From assembly GCF_028550435.1 (NCBI RefSeq), contig NZ_JAQQKV010000001.1:930001-994000 (forward strand): DNA of 64,000 nucleotides. Direction: 5' to 3'. Under the pieces are notes generated by a model that did no database searches, was not told the origin of the DNA, and worked only from the letters and a program-made list of their open reading frames with translations. Source of the stretch: Asticcacaulis machinosus (GTDB lineage Bacteria; Pseudomonadota; Alphaproteobacteria; Caulobacterales; Caulobacteraceae). Position numbers and translations under genes: made by a program. Positions 57,563 through 64,000 of this stretch are shown here, piece after piece (the first letter of the stretch is position 1; each line of letters opens with the position of its first letter).

Positions 57563-58561
57563 TCAGTCCTTAAACGCCCAGTCAAAACCAAGCAAAAGGG
57601 TATATTCCTCATCTTCTGCGATTGGATCGCTGATGAGGTAGAGCCTGTAGCCGACCTCGGTGCGAATGGCTGATACGCCTTCATAATTGGCATAGGGCAT
57701 GGGCGATGCAACCGTCATCAGTTCTCCCTTTGACACCAGCCGACCGCCTTCAAAGCGCAAATGGGTGAGTTTTGTGCGTGGCCCGGTCCACGGCGTATAA
57801 AACCTGTACAGTGCCAGAATATCGTTCGGCCGATCCGGCAGCGCGCTCAGCGACACCAGAGCATAGCCAAACCCCGGCGTCTTCGGCCCGCGAATCGCGG
57901 CGCAGTTAAAGGTCGACAGCGGACACAGCCAGAAACCGCCCGATTCGGCTCCAAGCAGTAAGGACGCCGCCCCTTGCTCGCCCATCAGCAGGGTCATGGC
58001 CTCAAGGCCTTCATTATCGGGCAGCGACGGCAGGTTTTGCAATGGCAAGCGCTCAGCGGCACCCCGGAACCCGTTGGCCTTGTACCGTAAAACCCGCGGT
58101 TCGCCTTCAAAGGCAATGTAATGATCGCCGGTGTGCTCATCGACCGCCAGGGCTTCGGCATCGGCCAGCACCTTATTGCCCAGAACCTGCCCATCCGTGC
58201 CGCGCAACAGCTCAAACGTCAGGGGCCCCCGCCGCTCACCGTTTGCAGGGATTGTAAAGGTCGCAAAGGCGCCGGCATCCGACACAGCCTCAACCATCAG
58301 CCCGTCAGGCCCGTACCTTGCCTTCAGGTCGGACAGACCGATAAACAGGTCCGTACCGATCGGCCTCAGCTTATAGCCCACGGCATAGGTAACCGCCTGA
58401 GGTTTAGCCCCCTCAACCGGCAGACGCTCAATATCGATAAAGCGTTGCGGCGTATCATAGGGTTGGGGTTTAGGGGTCAACAGCCCCTTCACCGGCTTGG
58501 CCAGAGACGCATAGGCCGCCAGACACACAAAGGCCGACACAAACATCAGGCTTAAACGCAT
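57563..58561 (-). CDS. esterase-like/phytase family secreted protein
   Basis: A 332-residue protein with a signal peptide MRLSLMFVSAFVCLAAYASLA. The rest is a beta-propeller-like domain of the 'esterase-like activity of phytase' family, with GYKLRPIGTDLFIGLSDLKA, the block DNEGLEAMTLL (metal-site acids) and YEGVSAIR near the C-terminus. Such periplasmic proteins often hydrolyse phosphate esters, but substrates are mostly untested. It has its own transcription unit. The interspersed repeat at 58583-58688 lies just upstream of it. Confidence 0.8.
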   Translation of the reverse strand: MRLSLMFVSAFVCLAAYASLAKPVKGLLTPKPQPYDTPQRFIDIERLPVEGAKPQAVTYAVGYKLRPIGTDLFIGLSDLKARYGPDGLMVEAVSDAGAFATFTIPANGERRGPLTFELLRGTDGQVLGNKVLADAEALAVDEHTGDHYIAFEGEPRVLRYKANGFRGAAERLPLQNLPSLPDNEGLEAMTLLMGEQGAASLLLGAESGGFWLCPLSTFNCAAIRGPKTPGFGYALVSLSALPDRPNDILALYRFYTPWTGPRTKLTHLRFEGGRLVSKGELMTVASPMPYANYEGVSAIRTEVGYRLYLISDPIAEDEEYTLLLGFDWAFKD

Positions 58562-58582
58562 GACACGTCCCCAAAATCGATT

Positions 58583-58688
58583 CTAGAGCATTTTGCGAAA
58601 AAGTGGATACCGGTTTTTCGCTTAAAAAATGCGTCAAAACAAAAGGCTAGAGCACATTTCGATTCAATGTGAACGAAATACGCTCTAG
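58583..58688. repeat. MITE-like interspersed repeat with CTAGAGC ends
   Basis: A 106-bp element with terminal inverted repeats CTAGAGC and GCTCTAG. It contains a hairpin half (GCATTTTGCGAAAAAG and complement-like TTTTTCGC...AAAATGC) and a second GGCTAGAGC at 58646. Repeats of this type, with AAGTGGATACCGGTTTTTCGC, are common between genes of Rhizobiales and Caulobacterales. It lies between two divergently placed gene ends and may serve as a weak transcription boundary. Confidence 0.65.
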
Positions 58689-58704
58689 CATCGATGGCTA
58701 AAGA

Positions 58705-60585
58705 TCAGCGCGTCTTCCCTGCAGATTTTGTTTTTTCCTCAAACAACTCTGCCAGCTTTTCGACCAGGGCGCCACCCAGATGCTCGACATCAATCAGGGT
58801 CAGGGCGCGTTTGTAATAGCGTGTGACATCATGGCCAATGCCAATAGCCGCCAGTTCAACCCGTCCGGAGGTTTCAATGTCGGCAATCATCTTACGCAGA
58901 TGGTTCTCAAGGTAATGGCCATTATTGACGCTTAAAGTGCTGTCATCGACCGGCGCGCCATCGGATATCACCATCAATATCTTGCGCTGCTCCGGCCGGG
59001 CCAGCAGACGCGCGTAAGCCCATTGCAGGGCCTCACCGTCGATATTTTCCTTAAGCAGGCCCTCACGCATCATCAGTCCGAGATTTTTATGGGACCGCCG
59101 CCACGGATTATCGGCGGCCTTATAGATGATGTGGCGCAGATCATTCAGCCGGCCGGGTTGGGCGGGCTTGCCTTCACGCACCCACTTTTCTCTGCTTTGC
59201 CCGCCCTTCCAGGTCTTGGTGGTAAAGCCCAATATCTCGACCTTAACCCCGCACCGCTCCAGGGTTCGCGCCAGAACATCGGCGCACACGGCAGCGACCA
59301 TGATCGGTCGACCACGCATCGACCCGGAATTATCAAGCAGCAGGGTCACCACCGTATCGCGGAACTCAGTGTCTTTTTCCTGCTTAAACGACAACGGCGC
59401 TGACGGGTCGATAATCACCCGTGTCAGACGTGAGGCATCAAGCACCCCTTCTTCGAGGTCAAAACTCCACGACCGGCTCTGCTGGGCCAGCAGACGGCGC
59501 TGCAAGCGGTTGGCCAGACGCGACACGACATTGGACAGATTAGCCAGTTGCTGATTCAGGAAGCCACGCAGGCGCTCTAACTCTTCGGCATCGCACAAAT
59601 CTTCGGCGGCAATAATCTCATCATATTCGCGCGTATAGACATCGTAATCCTTGACGATGGGGGCGTCGTTATCAGGCCCCTGCCCTTCGTGCGCCTCACC
59701 GGCCTCACCATCGACCTCCTGATCTGATGAGGTCTCCGACATGGATTGCGGATCACCGTCCATCTGGGTGTAGTCATCCTGCCCCTCGGCGGCCTGCTCC
59801 TGTCCGGCAGCATCCTGATCGTCCTGATCGGGCTTGGCCTGATCATCGTCTTCGGTATCAGCTTCGGGTTCGTTTTCGGCGGAATCGTCCTGACTGTCCG
59901 GCCCCTCTTCTTCCTGGCCCTCGTCGTTCTTTTCGTCCTGCGCGTCCTGACTGTCGTCAACCAGATCGAGCGCTTTTAAGATATCACGGGCCTTCTGGGT
60001 AAAGGCTTTCTGGTCGCTTAAGACCTCCGTCAGTTCCCCCAGCCGGTCCCCCAGCTTGGCCTCCAGTTCATCGCGAAACAGATTGACAACCCGCTGAGCT
60101 GACGCGGGCACCGGATCGCCCGTCACGGCTTCGCGTGCGATCAGACCCATGACATCGGCCAGATTAAGATCGGATTTCTCCTCCTTGCGCGTCAGGCCGC
60201 TTTTTTCGAGATCGCCTTCTAAGGCTGCCCGCAAATTCAGCCGCACCCCTCCCATAGCCCGCGCGCCCAAGGCTTCGAGCCGCGCCTGCTCCAGCGCATC
60301 AAACACCTCACCGGAACGCTCATCCGCCGGGCGGGCACGGGCATGAATCGGCTCATTATGGTGGGCGACCTTTAGCGCCATCCGATCCGCGATACCGCGC
60401 ACTTGTGCCGCCAGACGCGGAGCCAGATCGCGCGGCGGATTAGGCAGAATCAGGCGGTTGCCGTCCCGGCGCGGGCCATCGGGGCCAAACACGACCTCAA
60501 GCTCGGCATCCTCGGCCAGAGCGCGGGTGGAATGCACCAGCGCTTTGCGGAACGGATCAGACAGGACGGTAGGCTTTTGCGCCAT
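58705..60585 (-). CDS. cobT: cobaltochelatase subunit CobT
   Basis: A 626-residue CobT, which with CobS forms the AAA+ motor of the aerobic (CobNST) cobaltochelatase that inserts Co2+ into hydrogenobyrinic acid a,c-diamide in vitamin B12 synthesis. The N-terminal domain is followed by a long acidic linker (about 210-310, rich in Asp, Glu and Gln) and a C-terminal von Willebrand A domain (about 400-620) with MIDAS motif [19 protein letters not shown] precedes the ATG. CobS lies just upstream on the same strand, separated by a repeat element. Confidence 0.94.
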   Translation of the reverse strand: MAQKPTVLSDPFRKALVHSTRALAEDAELEVVFGPDGPRRDGNRLILPNPPRDLAPRLAAQVRGIADRMALKVAHHNEPIHARARPADERSGEVFDALEQARLEALGARAMGGVRLNLRAALEGDLEKSGLTRKEEKSDLNLADVMGLIAREAVTGDPVPASAQRVVNLFRDELEAKLGDRLGELTEVLSDQKAFTQKARDILKALDLVDDSQDAQDEKNDEGQEEEGPDSQDDSAENEPEADTEDDDQAKPDQDDQDAAGQEQAAEGQDDYTQMDGDPQSMSETSSDQEVDGEAGEAHEGQGPDNDAPIVKDYDVYTREYDEIIAAEDLCDAEELERLRGFLNQQLANLSNVVSRLANRLQRRLLAQQSRSWSFDLEEGVLDASRLTRVIIDPSAPLSFKQEKDTEFRDTVVTLLLDNSGSMRGRPIMVAAVCADVLARTLERCGVKVEILGFTTKTWKGGQSREKWVREGKPAQPGRLNDLRHIIYKAADNPWRRSHKNLGLMMREGLLKENIDGEALQWAYARLLARPEQRKILMVISDGAPVDDSTLSVNNGHYLENHLRKMIADIETSGRVELAAIGIGHDVTRYYKRALTLIDVEHLGGALVEKLAELFEEKTKSAGKTR

Positions 60586-60600
60586 AACTTACCTTGAGCC

Positions 60601-60708
60601 CCTCCCCTGATTTCAGGGGAGGTACCGCCGACAGGCGGGGGTGGGGTTAAAAGCGGTGCAGGTTAACCCCACCCGCCCTACGGGCACCCTCCCCTGCTTC
60701 AGGGGAGG
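60601..60708. repeat. intergenic palindromic repeat between cobS and cobT
   Basis: CCTCCCCTGATTTCAGGGGAGG at 60601-60622 (two 10-bp arms) and CCTCCCCTGCTTCAGGGGAGG-type sequence at 60688-60708 flank a centre with GGGTGGGGTTAA and its complement TTAACCCCACCC. The whole can fold into a long cruciform of nested stems. It looks like one of the GC-rich intergenic repeats scattered in Caulobacterales genomes. Confidence 0.7.
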
Positions 60709-60717
60709 TTCTAAAAA

Positions 60718-61710
60718 TCAGATCACCTTAACTTTCAGCGCGCTCTCTTTCACATCCGCCCCAAACGCGCGTTGATAGAACTCCGCAAGCGTCGGGCGCT
60801 CAAGCTCATCAGTCTTGTTCAGAAACGTCAGGCGGAAGGCCACCTCAGGGTCATTGCCAAAGATGATCGTGTTTTGTGCCCAGGTGATGACCGTCCGCGG
60901 CGACATGACGGTCGATATATCGCCATTGGCAAAGGCTGAGCGGGTCATGTCGGCCACACGCACCATCGCCTCAATCAGCGACCGGCGCTCAGGAGTCGCA
61001 AACTCCGGCAGCTTAGCCAGCACGATCCCAACCTCGGCTTCATGCGACAGGTAATTGAGCGTCGTCACGATCGACCAGCGGTCCATCTGGCCCTGATTGA
61101 TCTGCTGAGTGCCGTGATAAAGGCCGGAGGTGTCGCCCAGACCAATCGTATTGGTGGTCGAAAACAGGCGAAAGTACGGATTCGGACGGATGACCTTGTT
61201 CTGATCCAGCAGGGTCAGGCGCCCCTGCGCCTCCAGCACGCGCTGGATGACGAACATCACATCGGGGCGGCCCGCATCATATTCATCGAACAGCAGGGCC
61301 ACCGGCCGTTGCAGCGACCAGGGCAGAACGCCTTCTTTGAACTCGGTCACCTGCTGGCCGTCTTTCAGGACGATGGCGTCTTTGCCAATAAGATCAATCC
61401 GCGACACATGGCTATCGAGGTTGATCCGCACCATCGGCCAGTTTAGCCGTGCGGCCACCTGTTCGATATGGGTCGATTTCCCGGTGCCGTGAAAGCCCTG
61501 CACCATCACCCGGCGGTCGTAGGCAAAACCCGCGCAGATGGCCAGCGTCGTCTGCGGATCGAACTGATAGGTAGGGTCGATCTCCGGCACATGTTCATCA
61601 CGGTGGGAAAAGGCCGGCACCTTCATGTCCGAATCGACCCCGAAAAGCTCACGCACACTGACGGTGATATCCGGCGTCAGGGACAAGAGCGGATCGTTGA
61701 GTTCAGACAT
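60718..61710 (-). CDS. cobS: cobaltochelatase subunit CobS
   Basis: A 330-residue AAA+ ATPase of the MoxR/CobS type, partner of CobT. The Walker A is [17 protein letters not shown], Walker B-like is [13 protein letters not shown], and sensor/arginine motifs are in [14 protein letters not shown]. The start [19 protein letters not shown] at 61710 is typical and has GGAAAG 7 bases upstream; a longer frame starting at 61743 is unlikely. The gene order cobS-cobT is standard in alphaproteobacteria. Confidence 0.94.
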   Translation of the reverse strand: MSELNDPLLSLTPDITVSVRELFGVDSDMKVPAFSHRDEHVPEIDPTYQFDPQTTLAICAGFAYDRRVMVQGFHGTGKSTHIEQVAARLNWPMVRINLDSHVSRIDLIGKDAIVLKDGQQVTEFKEGVLPWSLQRPVALLFDEYDAGRPDVMFVIQRVLEAQGRLTLLDQNKVIRPNPYFRLFSTTNTIGLGDTSGLYHGTQQINQGQMDRWSIVTTLNYLSHEAEVGIVLAKLPEFATPERRSLIEAMVRVADMTRSAFANGDISTVMSPRTVITWAQNTIIFGNDPEVAFRLTFLNKTDELERPTLAEFYQRAFGADVKESALKVKVI

Positions 61711-61908
61711 AATGAAACTTTCCGTAAAACACGTCGCGGGCATACCCGGAATATGGGTTTTCAGCTAAGACTTTAAGGGACAGGAAACAACCTAAAAATT
61801 CAATGATACGGGGTTTTTTTGACGCAGGCACAGTCCGTGTCATCAATCCTTTTGACAGGGGCGGTAATTGCCTTCAGAAACCATGAACCTGTTACCCGCC
61901 ATTAGATT

Positions 61909-63510
61909 ATGCCCCCCCTCACCGACTTACGCCAAAAAATCCGCGCCCTGTTCGACCATCCAGCCCTGTCGTGGCTGAAAGGTGAAAACGCGCGCCGGGA
62001 TGTGTGCGGATTGTTGATCGTCTTGATGGCGTGCATGACCTATCTGCATAACCTCAATGACCCAAACAAAGCCTTCTGGGATGAGGTCTATTATGTTACC
62101 GCTACCGAGCGGTATCAGGAAGGTGTTGCGTCATATGCCTCGCACCCGCCGCTGGGGCTGATGCTGATCGCCGCCGGTGAAGCGATCGCCGGTAAAAATG
62201 ACAAAATCGATACCCACCCGCTGGCCCTGACCAAGAAAACCCAGAAGGAAACCCCTCTGCCGGACGGCTACAACTTCTACGGGGCGCGGCTGATGTCGGC
62301 CCTGTTTGGGGTTATGGGTGCTTTCGTATTTTACATGATCATGCTGACCCTGTGGAACCGGGCGATGACGGCCTTTGCGTTCAGCTTGATCTATGTGTTT
62401 GAAAACGCTTATATCGTCCATTTTCGTGCCGCGATGCTCGACAGCTTTCAGTATGTGTTCGTCATGGCCGCCGTGTGGGTATTTCTGCAATTGTTCCTGA
62501 AACGGATCGAAAAACCGGCCCAAAGACTTGGCATGTGGTATGCGGCGTTCGGAACGCTGATCGGCCTTGCGGTCATGGTCAAGGTCAATGTCGTGGTGTT
62601 TGCAGCCCTCGGCGGGTTCCTGATCCTGCGTGATGCCTATGATCATCGTGCCGAACTCAAGGCCTATATCCCGCGCGCGCTTAAGGCCTCGGTTCTGATG
62701 GCGGCGACCTTTGTGACTGTGATCGCCGCGGTCTTTACGCTGCATGTGCTGATCAATCCGAACAATCCGCCCCCCGAAAGTGCCGCCGGTAATTTCGATC
62801 GCCAGCATATGCCCCAAAGCTATCAGGACTATCTGGCCGGTGAACGCCCGCTTACGCCGCAGATCGTGTGGGATGCCACCCGCGGCTATTACAGCTTTAT
62901 GAACAATGACTTCACCCATATCGTAAAGACTGAACCCAATGCGTCGCACCCCATTTTGTGGCCGCTGATGTCAAAGGCGATCACCTACCGCTGGGACTCC
63001 TCTAAGGGCATTACCTCCTACGTTCAGATGATCGGCAATGTCGCCCAGTGGCTGACGGCCTTTGTGGCCCTGTGGGTCGCGCTGGTGATGATCATGCGCC
63101 GCCTAAGCGGCACCAGTCGCTATCTGAAAGGGCCTGAATTTTCCCGCGATATGAACCTGCTGATGGCGTTCATGGCCATGTATGCGGTGTTTATGGGCGC
63201 GCACATGTATCTGGGCACCAAGCGGGTCATGTATATCCACCACTATATCCCGGCCCTGAGTTTAAGTTATTTCATTCTGGCCTTGGTGGTCAAAATCGGC
63301 TTTCAGCGCTTTAAGGTCGCCGTCAAATGGCAGGCCGCCAGCATCGCCGCTATGCTGGCCGTATTTCTGATCAGCTTTGCCTTCTACAGCCCCCTGACCT
63401 TCCATAAGCGGCTGACGTTAAAGCAGTGTGAGATGCGCAACGTGCCGCTCAAAGTCGTCAATTGCCACGTCCCTAAGGCGAAAAAACCGCCCACACCCGC
63501 GGTATCTTAA
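61909..63510 (+). CDS. protein O-mannosyltransferase-like (PMT/GT39 family)
   Basis: A 533-residue membrane glycosyltransferase of family 39, which transfers mannose from a polyprenyl-phosphate donor to Ser/Thr of exported proteins. Family signs are FWDEVYYVTATERYQEG (the acidic Asp-Glu catalytic site after TM1), the SHPPLGLMLIAAGEA motif near residue 79, and GVMGAFVFYMIMLTL. About 11 hydrophobic segments and the C-terminal LGTKRVMYIHHYIPAL are as in bacterial PMTs. It points rightward, away from cobS, with a short leader. Confidence 0.87.
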   Translation: MPPLTDLRQKIRALFDHPALSWLKGENARRDVCGLLIVLMACMTYLHNLNDPNKAFWDEVYYVTATERYQEGVASYASHPPLGLMLIAAGEAIAGKNDKIDTHPLALTKKTQKETPLPDGYNFYGARLMSALFGVMGAFVFYMIMLTLWNRAMTAFAFSLIYVFENAYIVHFRAAMLDSFQYVFVMAAVWVFLQLFLKRIEKPAQRLGMWYAAFGTLIGLAVMVKVNVVVFAALGGFLILRDAYDHRAELKAYIPRALKASVLMAATFVTVIAAVFTLHVLINPNNPPPESAAGNFDRQHMPQSYQDYLAGERPLTPQIVWDATRGYYSFMNNDFTHIVKTEPNASHPILWPLMSKAITYRWDSSKGITSYVQMIGNVAQWLTAFVALWVALVMIMRRLSGTSRYLKGPEFSRDMNLLMAFMAMYAVFMGAHMYLGTKRVMYIHHYIPALSLSYFILALVVKIGFQRFKVAVKWQAASIAAMLAVFLISFAFYSPLTFHKRLTLKQCEMRNVPLKVVNCHVPKAKKPPTPAVS

Positions 63511-63612
63511 GGCTTTATTTAACATAGCACCGGCATAGTTAGCCTATCTCACAGACGGGCAACGGCGTCCGCGGTTCAGAGAAAACCTCCCCTCCCCACG
63601 CGAGTTTTTCCC

Positions 63613-64000
63613 ATGCCCTCTATCGCCGCCGCCACTACGGGCGCGCCGTCAATGACGCCTGCCTTTTCCTCCACCACCCTGATCAATCTGGCTGGCCGCC
63701 AACGTATGCTGAGCCAGCGTATCGGCCTGCTGCTGATGTTGCGGGCTTCACAAAGCGCCACACCAGAGCTGGCGTTTGAAACCGACCGCACGCTTGATGC
63801 GGCTATCACCACTTTTGAAGCCAGTTACGCCCTGATCTGCGACGGTCGCACGGACGTAAGCCAGCCGGTCACCCCCTTGCCGCACCTGAAAGCGCTTCTG
63901 GCTTCCAACTGCCGCAATCATCCGCAAAAGACGGTGCATCAGCGCTTTTCAGACTTTATCGCAACGGCCCGCCGCTGGGCCGAAGACCTGCATAGCGGGC
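63613..64000 (+). CDS. PilJ-type sensor/type IV pili methyl-accepting N-terminal domain (runs off window)
   Basis: From the ATG at 63613 the translation runs to the end of the window (129 codons). The signature LINLAGRQRMLSQRIGLLLML (about 24-44) is the PilJ/NarX-type N-terminal helix motif, where the A-G-R-Q-R-M-L-S-Q-R core senses ligand in a four-helix bundle. No signal peptide precedes the motif, so the form may be cytoplasmic or lack the usual first TM helix. The C-terminus is cut, so the output domain is unknown. Confidence 0.65.
   Translation, partial: MPSIAAATTGAPSMTPAFSSTTLINLAGRQRMLSQRIGLLLMLRASQSATPELAFETDRTLDAAITTFEASYALICDGRTDVSQPVTPLPHLKALLASNCRNHPQKTVHQRFSDFIATARRWAEDLHSG

Noticed and set aside
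62131-62949. 272-codon leftward ORF inside the mannosyltransferase gene
   Set aside because: Antisense shadow of a membrane protein gene; rich in His/Gln/Arg and without support.
1-64000. CRISPR array or IS element
   Set aside because: No regularly spaced direct repeats and no transposase frame were seen. The only repeats are att/arm sites, the late dyads, fibre motifs and intergenic palindromes.

Overview
The window looks like chromosome of a stalked, holdfast-forming alphaproteobacterium of the Caulobacterales, most like Asticcacaulis or a relative. This rests on an hfsEFGH-like holdfast cluster, a CdnL-type CarD regulator, CobS/CobT, a SUV3-like helicase with an Hsp15-like partner, and alphaproteobacterial codon use. 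A complete, about 41.8 kb P2-type prophage is inserted in it. The species call is inference from gene content only.

Layout. (1) 1-2228 is host or island flank: the start of an MFS transporter gene, an SMP-30-type lactonase, a SLATT-domain membrane protein and a broken integrase remnant. (2) 2229-44048 is the prophage, bounded by a 22-bp direct repeat that lies in the 3' end of tRNA-Ser(GCU). The intact tRNA and the integrase are at the right end. (3) 44030-51033 carries tRNA-Ser, hfsEFGH-like genes, a winged-helix-like regulator, a double-receiver protein and tRNA-Arg(CCU). (4) 51362-64000 is ordinary core chromosome: helicase, DMT transporter, S4 protein, ferredoxin, CarD, L28, phytase-like esterase, CobT, CobS, a protein mannosyltransferase homologue and the start of a PilJ-type sensor.

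Prophage logic. The left arm holds P2-type virion genes in four late transcription units: P-Q-dam (leftward), O-N-M-L-X-R-S (rightward), J-I-tail fibre/spike (leftward), a rightward lysis and second tail-fibre unit, and the tail unit V-W-FI-FII-E/E'-T-U-D (rightward). A 26-bp dyad is found exactly three times, each at the head of late units, and an Ogr/Delta-like zinc-finger activator is encoded at 35171. Together they form a predicted late switch. In four of five cases the dyad edge lies 43 or 44 bp from the start codon. The right arm holds a moron operon with an acyltransferase, a lysogeny switch (S24-type repressor against a Cro-like protein) and a long, overlapping early operon.

Replication does not use a P2 gpA-type nickase. 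Instead there is a zinc-ribbon/TOPRIM/helicase primase, followed by a zinc-motif protein fused to a GapR-type domain (GapR is a chromosome-structuring factor of Caulobacter) and a protein ending in an SSB-like acidic tip. This trio, the late promoters and the G8-like tail spike are the most interesting parts of the window.
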